DNA of 64,000 bases, taken from positions 1-64,000 of the forward strand of contig NZ_LSSW01000022.1 in the NCBI RefSeq assembly GCF_001567565.1, given 5' to 3'. Origin of the DNA: Ectopseudomonas composti. GTDB lineage: Bacteria; Pseudomonadota; Gammaproteobacteria; Pseudomonadales; Pseudomonadaceae. The position numbers and the translations under genes were made by a program. The stretch's first letter is position 1, and every line of letters starts with the position of its first letter. The notes beneath the pieces were generated by a model. That model did not search any database, was not told where the DNA came from, and saw only the letters and a list, made by a program, of their open reading frames with translations. Shown piece by piece: positions 9,101-16,367 of this stretch.

Positions 9101-9412
9101 GTTGGCGATCTGCTCGCCCTTGAGGATGGCGTTGAATTTGGCCAGGACCTCGGCGCGTTCCTCTTCGGGGATCAGTTCGATGTAATGCAGTTCGCGCGTC
9201 ATCGGGCGATTGGGGTCCAGCCCGAACAGGGCCTGGGCACCGCGAGACCAGCTGACCTGGCCGCTGCGAATGTCCCAGTACCAGGTGCCGAGTTGGGCGC
9301 CATTCAGTGCCGCTAGCAGACGCGGCGCGTCCTGCCAGGTCTGCTCGAATTCGGCGGGATCCATCGCCGGTATATGTGGTAGGGGCGGGGTCTGGTCAGT
9401 CGATCTGGACAT
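6122..9412 (-). CDS. Five-PAS GGDEF-EAL cyclic-di-GMP signalling protein
   Basis: A 1096-residue protein with no obvious membrane segment. Five PAS/PAC repeats occupy about residues 30-150, 155-275, 280-400, 405-530 and 535-655. Then come a GGDEF domain (about 665-835) and an EAL domain (about 845-1090). Both enzyme sites look intact: GGDEF with RLED as the inhibitory site, and EALLRW plus DDFGTGYSS for the phosphodiesterase. It could make or break c-di-GMP depending on PAS input. The third and fifth PAS domains are similar to each other (EKFAKAF...PDAI, VxPIELNG-like strands), suggesting internal duplication. It is transcribed alone. Confidence 0.93.
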   Translation of the reverse strand: MSRSTDQTPPLPHIPAMDPAEFEQTWQDAPRLLAALNGAQLGTWYWDIRSGQVSWSRGAQALFGLDPNRPMTRELHYIELIPEEERAEVLAKFNAILKGEQIANALRHRIRWPDGSLHWLEITGSLQREADGRPRMFGVIRDISAQQERADALRASEERFASLFRLSPDIMMLVRYDDSEIIEVNQHFTQAFGWTASEILGRPTLDLNLWVHTSQRNQLREQAPQSREPVIQEVQLRTRSGVILDGILSSQYIELQGDRLMLCTFLDTSERKRAENALRASEEKFAKAFMHTPDAISITDRVTGRFIEVNPSFEQQFGWSSAEAVGRTSLELGVWADPNDRQRMLEALQSGRLNNLEVRLFSRDGRVTTNLLFGGEIELNGTSCLVLTVRNITEQRAQEQALSESKQRLRLALESADLGTWDWHIPSNRLFASARASQLQGLESLPFEGAFLDFFRQVPMDDRRSLRQSYQQLVEQRRSHYQVTYRVQREDGGLRFLESTAKLQLDDAGQPLRMVGTLVDISERVLREQRLQASEEKFAKAFHSSPDAITITERDSGRYIEINEGFTRITGYQSAEVIGRTVHELNIWAYPEERIRMIEHLTQQGQVLHMEMHGQHRDGEVRLVEVSVQPIELNGVPCLLLTARDISELKQAQAQVQHLAYHDALTNLPNRALLMDRLTQQIALLKRHDLRGALLFLDLDHFKHINDSLGHPVGDSVLRLVTARLEASVRLEDTVARLGGDEFVVLLSGLEGKRSEVTRQVRQVAEKLRHLLAEPMLLDGHRLQVTPSIGVALIPDHGNTPADLLKRADIALYRAKDSGRNAIQLFRSTMQDAASARLRLENDLRLALARGEFELHFQPQVDARDGKVVGAEALLRWQHPQLGPQSPAQFIQVLEESGLIVEVGGWVLAEACHFCSRLLADNLIDGERFSLCVNISPRQFRQHDFVERVAGSLRDSQLPNAMLKLEITEGIVIQNIDDTVGKMLRLKKHGVSFAMDDFGTGYSSLTYLKRLPVDMLKIDQSFVRDATSDPNDAEIIRAIVAMARSLGLALIAEGVEQQDQLDFLQTQGCHLYQGYLFSKPLPQDIFRELLGNQKAQ

Positions 9413-9514
9413 GGCCGAACCTTCCTCAGGAGTGCGCGGTGCGCGGGACGGGCATTAATGGCATGTAGACATTTTCTTATCGTTGTAACGCCACGTTAGT
9501 CGCAGGTTGGTCGC

Positions 9515-10396
9515 CTATGCAAGATCGTCCCGCTGGCTATCGAGCAGATCCATGAATGCGCGTGCGGCATTCGAGAGCGTGCGCTCGGTATGCAGGATGT
9601 AGCCCAGCTGGCGGGTCAGCTGGATGCCCGGTATCGGCAGGCGGGCGACCTGCTCGTCGAGCATGGTGCGCGGCAGCACGCTCCAGGCCAGGCCGATGGA
9701 CACCATCATCTTGATGGTTTCCAGGTAGTTGGTGCTCATGGCGATGTTGGGCGTCAGGCCCTGGGCTTCGAACAGGCGCTGGACGATGTGGTGGGTGAAG
9801 GTGTTGCCGCCGGGGAAGACGGCCGGGTGCTGTGCGACATCGGCCAGGCTGATCGCCTGGCTACGCGCCAGCGGATGTTCCGGTGCGGCGACGAAATCCA
9901 GCGGGTCGTCCCATACCGCGGTGGCGCGAATGGGGTCACGGGTTTCCGGGGCGAGGGTGATTACCGCCAGTTCGGCGCGGCCATGCAGCACTTCTTCATA
10001 CGCCACCTCCGAGTCGAGAAACTGGATGTCCAGCGCCACCTGCGGGTGAGCGCGGGTGAAGGCACGCAGCAGGGCAGGCAGGCGGTGCAGGCCGATATGG
10101 TGGCTGGTCGCCAGGGTCAGGCGGCCGCTGACCTCGCCGGACAGGTTGGTCAGGGCGCGGCGGGTGTCGTCCAGTACATTGAGGATCTGGTAGGCGCGTG
10201 GCAGCAGGGCGCGGCCGGCTTGGGTCAGGCCGATCTCCCGGCCGAGGCGGTCGAACAGGCGCACACCCAGCTGCTGTTCCAGACCTGCGATGCGCTTGCT
10301 GACGGCGGGTTGGGTCAGATGCAGGCGCTCGCCCGCTTCGGAAAAGCTGCCCGTTTCGGCGATGGCGATGAAGGCATTGAGGTTGGCCAGATCCAT
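9515..10396 (-). CDS. LysR family transcriptional regulator divergent from leuC
   Basis: A 293-residue LysR regulator: an N-terminal winged HTH (about 1-60, with ETGSFSEAGERLHLTQPAVSKRIAGLE) and a C-terminal substrate-binding domain (about 90-290). The ATG at 10396 has a GGAG-type ribosome site and begins right at the conserved HTH; a start 39 nt earlier adds a non-homologous extension. It is divergent from leuC, so control of leucine genes is the simple guess, but the ligand is unknown. Confidence 0.9.
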   Translation of the reverse strand: MDLANLNAFIAIAETGSFSEAGERLHLTQPAVSKRIAGLEQQLGVRLFDRLGREIGLTQAGRALLPRAYQILNVLDDTRRALTNLSGEVSGRLTLATSHHIGLHRLPALLRAFTRAHPQVALDIQFLDSEVAYEEVLHGRAELAVITLAPETRDPIRATAVWDDPLDFVAAPEHPLARSQAISLADVAQHPAVFPGGNTFTHHIVQRLFEAQGLTPNIAMSTNYLETIKMMVSIGLAWSVLPRTMLDEQVARLPIPGIQLTRQLGYILHTERTLSNAARAFMDLLDSQRDDLA

Positions 10397-10433
10397 GGGG
10401 CGCTCCGGGTAAGGGATGATGCACCGAGCATAC

Positions 10434-10448
10434 ATTCCTCTGTGGAAT
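10434..10448. promoter_or_regulatory. Candidate LysR binding site (ATTCC-N5-GGAAT)
   Basis: A perfect 5-bp inverted repeat with a 5-nt spacer, the usual T-N11-A geometry of LysR sites, in the gap between the LysR gene and leuC. Its centre is about 65 nt before the start point predicted from the leuC promoter, the position typical for LysR activator binding. Confidence 0.5.
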
Positions 10449-10470
10449 CCTTTGAATAAAAAATATGAAT

Positions 10471-10499
10471 TTGAGTTATTTCGTGCCCGGCCATAGCAT
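10471..10499 (+). promoter_or_regulatory. Probable leuC promoter
   Basis: TTGAGT (10471-10476), 17 bp, TAGCAT (10494-10499), in an A+T-rich patch. Four of six bases match in each box. About 120 nt of leader separates it from leuC; I found no leader peptide rich in leucine codons. Confidence 0.45.
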
Positions 10500-10621
10500 T
10501 CTCCCCATAAGCCGAAGGGCCATTTTTCGCCCGGGCATAGAAAAGCGCACTTCTGACGCCGCGCGGTGATAACGCAGGCAGTTTCCAGAGGTGCTCAAAA
10601 GGCGCTGATGAGGTAAGGCTG

Positions 10622-12049
10622 ATGACTGGCAAGACGCTCTACGACAAGCTCTGGGAAATGCACGAAGTGAAACGTCGTGACGACGGTTCCTCGTTGATCT
10701 ACATCGATCGTCACATCCTCCATGAAGTGACCTCGCCGCAGGCATTCGAAGGGCTGCGTCTGGCCGGGCGCAAGCCGTGGCGCATCGACGCCAACATCGC
10801 CACTCCCGATCACAACGTGCCGACCACCAAGGCCGAGCGTCAGGGTGGTCTCGAAGCCATCGCCGACGAGGTCTCGCGCATCCAGGTGCAGACCCTCGAC
10901 GAGAACTGCGACGACTTCGGCATCCTCGAATTCAAGATGAACGACGTGCGCCAGGGCATCGTTCATGTGGTCGGCCCGGAGCAGGGCGCCACGCTGCCGG
11001 GCATGACCGTGGTCTGCGGCGACTCGCACACCTCCACCCATGGCGCCTTCGGTGCGTTGGCCCATGGCATCGGCACCTCGGAAGTCGAGCACGTGCTCGC
11101 TACCCAGTGCCTGGTGGCCAAGAAGATGAAGAACATGCAGGTGCGTGTCGAAGGCAAGTTGCCATTCGGCGTCACCGCCAAGGACATCGTCCTGGCCGTG
11201 ATCGGCAAGATCGGCACCGCCGGTGGTAACGGCCATGCGCTGGAATTCGCCGGCAGCGCGATCCGCGATCTGTCGCTGGAAGGGCGCATGACCATCTGCA
11301 ACATGTCCATCGAGGCCGGTGCCCGTGTGGGCCTGGTGGCAGTCGACGAGAAGACCATCGCCTACGTCAAGGATCGCCCGTTCGCGCCCAAGGGCAGCGA
11401 CTGGGACAAGGCCGTGGCGCAGTGGCAGAACCTGGTATCCGACGCCGATGCGCTGTTCGACACCGTGGTCGAGCTGAAAGCCGAAGACATCAAGCCGCAG
11501 GTCAGCTGGGGTACCTCGCCGGAGATGGTGCTGGCCGTTGACCAGAACGTGCCGGATCCGGCCGTAGAAGCCGACCCGGTGAAGAAGGACTCGATCACCC
11601 GTGCGCTGAAGTACATGGGCCTTTTGGCCAACCAGCCGATCACCGATATCCAGCTGGATCGCGTGTTCATCGGCTCGTGCACCAACTCGCGCATCGAAGA
11701 CCTGCGCGCTGCTGCCGAGGTGGCCAAGGGCCGCAAGGTCGCCGCGACCGTCAAGCAGGCGCTGGTGGTGCCGGGCTCTGGTCTGGTCAAGGCGCAGGCC
11801 GAGGCCGAAGGGCTGGACAAGATCTTCATCGAGGCCGGTTTCGAATGGCGTGAGCCGGGCTGCTCCATGTGCCTGGCGATGAACCCGGACAAGCTCGGCA
11901 GTGGCGAGCATTGCGCCTCGACCTCCAACCGCAACTTCGAAGGCCGTCAGGGCGCCGGTGGTCGCACCCACCTGGTCAGCCCGGCCATGGCTGCTGCAGC
12001 AGCAGTGACCGGTCGTTTCATCGACGTTCGCGAATTGATTCAGGCCTGA
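10622..12049 (+). CDS. leuC: 3-isopropylmalate dehydratase large subunit
   Basis: A 475-residue subunit of isopropylmalate isomerase, which converts 2- to 3-isopropylmalate in leucine synthesis. It is an aconitase-fold protein whose three 4Fe-4S ligands are visible: Cys353 in GSCTNSR and Cys414/Cys417 in CSMCLAMN. Length and N-terminus ([16 protein letters not shown]) are normal for the family. leuD starts 11 nt after its stop; the two form the enzyme. Confidence 0.97.
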   Translation: MTGKTLYDKLWEMHEVKRRDDGSSLIYIDRHILHEVTSPQAFEGLRLAGRKPWRIDANIATPDHNVPTTKAERQGGLEAIADEVSRIQVQTLDENCDDFGILEFKMNDVRQGIVHVVGPEQGATLPGMTVVCGDSHTSTHGAFGALAHGIGTSEVEHVLATQCLVAKKMKNMQVRVEGKLPFGVTAKDIVLAVIGKIGTAGGNGHALEFAGSAIRDLSLEGRMTICNMSIEAGARVGLVAVDEKTIAYVKDRPFAPKGSDWDKAVAQWQNLVSDADALFDTVVELKAEDIKPQVSWGTSPEMVLAVDQNVPDPAVEADPVKKDSITRALKYMGLLANQPITDIQLDRVFIGSCTNSRIEDLRAAAEVAKGRKVAATVKQALVVPGSGLVKAQAEAEGLDKIFIEAGFEWREPGCSMCLAMNPDKLGSGEHCASTSNRNFEGRQGAGGRTHLVSPAMAAAAAVTGRFIDVRELIQA

Positions 12050-12060
12050 GGAGACCGCAC

Positions 12061-12708
12061 ATGAAAGCTTTCACCCAACACACCGGTCTGGTCTGCCCGC
12101 TCGATCGCGCCAACGTCGACACCGACCAGATCATTCCCAAGCAGTTCCTGAAGTCGATCAAGCGCACCGGCTTCGGCCCCAACCTGTTCGATGAGTGGCG
12201 CTACCTGGATGTCGGTCAGCCGAACCAGGACAACTCCAAGCGTCCGATCAACCAGGATTTCGTGCTGAATTTCCCGCGCTATCAGGGCGCCAGTGTGCTG
12301 CTGGCCCGTGAGAATTTCGGCTGTGGCTCCTCGCGCGAGCACGCACCGTGGGCGCTGGACGAGTACGGCTTCCGTACCGTGATCGCACCGAGCTTCGCCG
12401 ACATCTTCTACAACAACAGCTTCAAGAACGGCCTGCTGCCGATCATCCTCAAGGATGAAGAGGTCGATGCGCTGTTCGAGCAGGCCGAGGCCACCGAGGG
12501 TTACCAGCTGACCGTCGACCTCGAGGCGCAGACCGTGACTCGCCCCGATGGCGTGCAGTACAGCTTCGAGGTCGATGCCTTCCGCAAGCACTGTCTGCTC
12601 AATGGTCTGGACGACATCGGTCTGACCCTGCAGGATCAGGAAGCGATCAAGTCCTTCGAGGCCCAATACCAGCAGAGCAGCCCCTGGCTGTTCGGCGCGA
12701 TCAAGTAA
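12061..12708 (+). CDS. leuD: 3-isopropylmalate dehydratase small subunit
   Basis: A 215-residue partner of LeuC, carrying the swivelling domain of the aconitase family. Visible motifs are [13 protein letters not shown] near residue 20 and the substrate-binding loop [15 protein letters not shown]. The ATG at 12061 follows GAGGAGA and matches the family start. leuB follows after a 100-bp gap filled by a hairpin repeat. Confidence 0.97.
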   Translation: MKAFTQHTGLVCPLDRANVDTDQIIPKQFLKSIKRTGFGPNLFDEWRYLDVGQPNQDNSKRPINQDFVLNFPRYQGASVLLARENFGCGSSREHAPWALDEYGFRTVIAPSFADIFYNNSFKNGLLPIILKDEEVDALFEQAEATEGYQLTVDLEAQTVTRPDGVQYSFEVDAFRKHCLLNGLDDIGLTLQDQEAIKSFEAQYQQSSPWLFGAIK

Positions 12709-12717
12709 TACATCAGG

Positions 12718-12789
12718 GTAGGCTGGAGGGTGCTTTATCCATCCAGCGTGCCGGGTTGCGGTGGATGAAAATAGCGTCATCCACCCTGC
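12718..12789. repeat. Double-hairpin intergenic repeat between leuD and leuB (GTAGGGTGGA family)
   Basis: Outer arms GTAGGCTGGA and TCCACCCTGC enclose two inner inverted repeats (around 12730-12745 and GTGGATGA...TCATCCAC at 12761-12785). The same design appears at 46019-46083 and 50021-50089. It splits the leu operon without an obvious T run, so it may act on mRNA stability rather than termination. Confidence 0.7.
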
Positions 12790-12808
12790 GGATAGATTGA
12801 GGAATGCA

Positions 12809-13891
12809 ATGAGCAAGCAGATTCTGGTTCTCCCAGGTGATGGTATCGGCCCGGAAATCATGGCCGAGGCGGTCAAGGTGCTGAACCTGGCCAACGACAA
12901 GTACGCCCTGGGTTTCGAGTTGAGCTTCGATGATCTGGGTGGCGCCGCCATCGATCGCTATGGCGTGCCGCTGGCCGACGAGACCATGGCCCGCGCCAAG
13001 GCTGCCGATGCCGTACTGCTGGGTGCCGTTGGCGGGCCGAAGTGGGACACAATCGATCCGGCCATCCGCCCCGAGCGCGGTCTGCTGAAGATCCGCTCGC
13101 AGCTGGGCCTGTTCGGCAACCTGCGTCCGGCCATCCTCTATCCGCAACTGGCCGAGGCCTCCAGTCTCAAACCGGAAGTGGTCGCCGGCCTGGACATCCT
13201 CATCGTCCGCGAACTGACCGGTGGCATCTACTTCGGTCAGCCGCGCGAGAGCAAGGTGCTGGAAAGCGGCGAGCGCATGGCCTACGACACCCTGCCGTAC
13301 AGCGAGAGCGAAATTCGCCGTATCGCCAAGGTCGGTTTCGACATGGCCCGCGTGCGTGGCAAGAAGCTGTGCTCGGTGGACAAGGCCAACGTGCTGGCAT
13401 CCAGTCAACTGTGGCGCGCCGTGGTCGAAGAGGTCGCCAAGGACTATCCGGACGTCGAACTGAGCCACATGTACGTCGATAACGCCGCCATGCAACTGGT
13501 GCGCGCACCCAAGCAATTCGACGTGATGGTCACCGACAACATGTTTGGTGACATTTTATCTGACGAAGCGTCGATGCTGACCGGTTCCATCGGCATGCTG
13601 CCGTCGGCATCCTTGGACGCCAACAACAAGGGCATGTACGAGCCGTGTCATGGCTCTGCGCCGGACATCGCCGGCAAGGGCATCGCCAACCCGCTGGCCA
13701 CCATTCTCTCGGTATCCATGATGCTGCGTTACAGCTTCGGCCAGGTGGCCGCTGCCGATGCCATCGAGAAAGCCGTGAGCCTGGTGCTGGATCAGGGGCT
13801 GCGTACCGGTGATATCTGGTCCGAAGGCAAGACCCGCGTCGGTACTGCTGCCATGGGTGATGCAGTAGTCGAAGCACTGCGTAGTCTGTAA
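12809..13891 (+). CDS. leuB: 3-isopropylmalate dehydrogenase
   Basis: A 360-residue NAD-dependent oxidative decarboxylase giving 2-ketoisocaproate, the third leucine step. It begins [17 protein letters not shown] and has the substrate-binding [10 protein letters not shown] and the metal/NAD region [24 protein letters not shown] and [14 protein letters not shown]. The ATG at 12809 follows GAGGAA (12799-12804); an upstream in-frame ATG at 12761 lies inside the repeat and is rejected. It is probably co-transcribed with leuCD. Confidence 0.97.
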   Translation: MSKQILVLPGDGIGPEIMAEAVKVLNLANDKYALGFELSFDDLGGAAIDRYGVPLADETMARAKAADAVLLGAVGGPKWDTIDPAIRPERGLLKIRSQLGLFGNLRPAILYPQLAEASSLKPEVVAGLDILIVRELTGGIYFGQPRESKVLESGERMAYDTLPYSESEIRRIAKVGFDMARVRGKKLCSVDKANVLASSQLWRAVVEEVAKDYPDVELSHMYVDNAAMQLVRAPKQFDVMVTDNMFGDILSDEASMLTGSIGMLPSASLDANNKGMYEPCHGSAPDIAGKGIANPLATILSVSMMLRYSFGQVAAADAIEKAVSLVLDQGLRTGDIWSEGKTRVGTAAMGDAVVEALRSL

Positions 13892-13947
13892 TCTTTCCAG
13901 CCCCGCCGGGGTGGTTCCGGTGGGCTGTTTATATAGGTGTAGTCGTT

Positions 13948-15060
13948 ATGAAACGTGTAGGTCTGATCGGTTGGCGTGGCATGGTCGGTTCCGTGCTCAT
14001 GCAGCGCATGCTGGAAGAGCGGGACTTCGACCTGATCGAGCCGGTGTTCTTCACCACCTCCAATGTCGGCGGCCAAGGCCCGGCCATTGGCAAGGACATC
14101 GCTGCGCTGAAAGATGCCTACAGCATTGATGACCTGAAAGGTCTGGATGTGATCCTGACCTGCCAGGGCGGCGACTACACCAATGAAGTCTTCCCCAAGC
14201 TGCGTGAAGCCGGCTGGCAGGGCTACTGGATCGATGCTGCCTCCAGCCTGCGCATGGATGACGAGTCGGTGATCGTGCTCGACCCAGTCAACCGCAAGGT
14301 GATTGATCAGGCGCTGGACGCCGGTACCAAGAACTACATCGGCGGCAACTGCACCGTCAGCCTGATGCTGATGGCCCTTGGCGGTCTGTACGAAGCCGGG
14401 CTGGTGGAGTGGATGAGTGCCATGACCTACCAGGCCGCTTCTGGCGCCGGTGCGCAGAATATGCGCGAACTGATCAAGCAGATGGGCGCGATCAATGGCT
14501 CCGTCGCTGATGAACTGGCCGACCCGGCCAGTGCCATCCTCGACATCGATCGCAAGGTCGCCGAAGCCATGCGTGGCGAAAGCTTCCCGGTGGACAATTT
14601 CGGCGTGCCGCTGGCCGGCAGTCTGATCCCCTACATCGACAAGGAACTGCCGAACGGGCAGAGCCGCGAAGAGTGGAAGGCCCAGGCCGAGACCAACAAG
14701 ATCCTCGGTCGCTTCAAGAGCCCGATCCCGGTCGACGGTATCTGCGTGCGCATCGGCGCCATGCGTTGCCACAGCCAGGCACTGACCATCAAGCTGAACA
14801 AGGATGTGCCGATGGCCGACATCGAAGGCCTGATCAGTCAGCACAATCCCTGGGTCAAGCTGGTGCCGAACCATCGCGAAGATTCCATCCGCGATCTTGG
14901 CCCGACTGCCGTGACCGGCACCCTCAGCGTTCCGGTCGGCCGTCTGCGCAAGCTCAACATGGGTTCGCAGTACCTGGGCGCGTTCACCGTGGGTGACCAA
15001 CTGCTGTGGGGCGCTGCCGAGCCGCTGCGCCGTATGCTGCGGATCCTGCTGGAGCGCTAA
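13948..15060 (+). CDS. asd: Aspartate-semialdehyde dehydrogenase
   Basis: A 370-residue NADPH enzyme that reduces aspartyl phosphate to aspartate semialdehyde, the branch point to lysine/DAP, threonine and methionine. It is the Gram-negative type: [14 protein letters not shown] dinucleotide loop, nucleophile Cys in [18 protein letters not shown] with the helper Gln, and the Arg/His pair in [13 protein letters not shown]. It lies 56 nt after leuB and is closed by its own hairpin. Confidence 0.97.
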   Translation: MKRVGLIGWRGMVGSVLMQRMLEERDFDLIEPVFFTTSNVGGQGPAIGKDIAALKDAYSIDDLKGLDVILTCQGGDYTNEVFPKLREAGWQGYWIDAASSLRMDDESVIVLDPVNRKVIDQALDAGTKNYIGGNCTVSLMLMALGGLYEAGLVEWMSAMTYQAASGAGAQNMRELIKQMGAINGSVADELADPASAILDIDRKVAEAMRGESFPVDNFGVPLAGSLIPYIDKELPNGQSREEWKAQAETNKILGRFKSPIPVDGICVRIGAMRCHSQALTIKLNKDVPMADIEGLISQHNPWVKLVPNHREDSIRDLGPTAVTGTLSVPVGRLRKLNMGSQYLGAFTVGDQLLWGAAEPLRRMLRILLER

Positions 15061-15087
15061 GCGCGGCGGTCGCATCTCGAATCAAGC

Positions 15088-15124
15088 AAAGCCCTTCTAC
15101 TTCGGTAGAGGGGCTTTGTCTTTT
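15088..15124 (+). terminator. Hairpin terminator after asd with a UUCG tetraloop
   Basis: A 13-bp stem (15088-15100 with 15105-15117) is capped by a C-UUCG-G tetraloop, one of the most stable RNA loops. A T-rich tail (TTTGTCTTTT) follows. It separates asd from its paralogue. Confidence 0.75.
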
Positions 15125-15201
15125 CTGGGGTGTCCAAGTCGATTGCCTGGGCGAGGGGGCGCGGTTACAGTGCCGCTCCTTCTGCGTCACAGGTGCCCTC
15201 C

Positions 15202-16212
15202 ATGAGTCAGTCCATCAATGTTGCCCTGATCGGCGCTACCGGTAGCGTCGGTGAAGCGCTGGTCGAACTGCTAGAAGAGCGCGAGTTTCCACTCAAGGAC
15301 CTGCACCTGCTTGCGAGCAGCGAGTCGGCAGGTCAGAGCCTGTCGTTTCGGGGGCGCCAGGTACGGGTCCGCTCGCTGGATGCCTTCGATTTTGCCCAGG
15401 TGCAATTGGCGTTCTTCGCCGCAGGGGGCGAGGTCACGCGCACTTATCGTGAGCGGGCGCTTGCTGCAGGGTGCTGCCTTATCGATCTGAGCGGCGCCTT
15501 GTCACTGGATCAGGCGCCTTGCGTGTTGCCCGAGCTTGGTGTCGAAGGGCTGCCGGCATTGACCAAGCCCTGGTGCGTCAGTGCACCTACGCCTTCGGCG
15601 GTTGCCTGCGCGTTGGTGTTGGCGACACTGAAGCCTGCGCTACGGCCGCAGCAATTGCAGGTAGCCGCCATGTTGTCGATTTCCACCCTGGGGCGCAGTG
15701 GTGTACAGGAGTTGGCGCGGCAGACTGCAGAGCTGCTCAATGCACGCCCGCTGGAGCCGAAAACGGTGGATCGGCAGATTGCCTTCAACCTGCTGGCACA
15801 GGTCGGTGAGGTTGACGATCAGGGGCATGCCCAGCTGGAGAAGCGTCTGGCGGCCGAGTTACAGCAATTGTTGGGTTTGCCTGAGCTTTCGGTGGCGGCA
15901 ACCTGCGCATTGGTGCCGGTGTTCTTCGGTGACAGCCTGGCAGTTGCCGTACAGGGCGATGCGGATATCGATTTGCTCGCGGTGCGCAAGTTGCTCGAAG
16001 CGGAGCAGGGCATCGAGCTGGTCGAGACGGGTGACTACCCGACGGCAGTTGGCGATGCAGTGGGTCAGGATCAGGTCTATGTTGGGCGTGTTCGTCGTGG
16101 CGTGAGCGATTCAAAGCAACTCAATTTGTGGATTGCGTCTGATAATGTAAGAAAAGGCGCTGCCTTGAATGCTGTGCAAATAGCGGAGTTATTGATAAAA
16201 CACTATCTGTAA
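15202..16212 (+). CDS. ASADH paralogue with degenerate active site (Usg-like)
   Basis: A 336-residue protein with the ASADH fold: GATGSVGEALVELLEER is the nucleotide-binding loop. A cysteine sits at the catalytic place (Cys125 in WCVSAPT). The helper Gln of the YQAxSG motif is Gly here (STLGRSGVQEL), and the RVPVFxGHS segment reads LVPVFFGDS, so the substrate Arg and the catalytic His are Leu and Asp. It is therefore unlikely to be an active ASADH. The ATG at 15202 matches the paralogue start. It lies between asd and fimV, as a homologue does in other pseudomonads. Confidence 0.88.
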   Translation: MSQSINVALIGATGSVGEALVELLEEREFPLKDLHLLASSESAGQSLSFRGRQVRVRSLDAFDFAQVQLAFFAAGGEVTRTYRERALAAGCCLIDLSGALSLDQAPCVLPELGVEGLPALTKPWCVSAPTPSAVACALVLATLKPALRPQQLQVAAMLSISTLGRSGVQELARQTAELLNARPLEPKTVDRQIAFNLLAQVGEVDDQGHAQLEKRLAAELQQLLGLPELSVAATCALVPVFFGDSLAVAVQGDADIDLLAVRKLLEAEQGIELVETGDYPTAVGDAVGQDQVYVGRVRRGVSDSKQLNLWIASDNVRKGAALNAVQIAELLIKHYL

Positions 16213-16223
16213 AAGATACTTAC

Positions 16224-16260
16224 CTAGAAATTTGAAGAATCTTTCTAGCTTGGCAATACT
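16224..16260 (+). promoter_or_regulatory. Probable fimV promoter overlapped by an inverted repeat
   Basis: TTGAAG (16232-16237), 17 bp, AATACT (16255-16260) form a sigma-70-like promoter. A 7-bp inverted repeat CTAGAAA (16224-16230)/TTTCTAG (16242-16248) brackets the -35 box and could be an operator. The leader of about 100 nt also holds a hairpin (TTCTCG/CGAGAA at 16326-16343) 25 nt before the start codon. Confidence 0.4.
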
Positions 16261-16367
16261 GGCTGAGTTGATTGCTGAATGGGGAGCCGCTCTTGGAGCG
16301 GAGGCAGGCAGCAGTTATCAAGACCTTCTCGCATGCCGAGAAAAAAGATAAAACAAGGGATAACGCT

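Noticed and set aside
10397..10621. Leucine attenuator in the leuC leader
   Set aside because: No short reading frame with leucine codons and no competing terminator/antiterminator hairpins were found.
12718..12789. CRISPR-like repeat
   Set aside because: There is a single palindromic unit with no spaced direct repeats; similar units elsewhere are dispersed, not arrayed.
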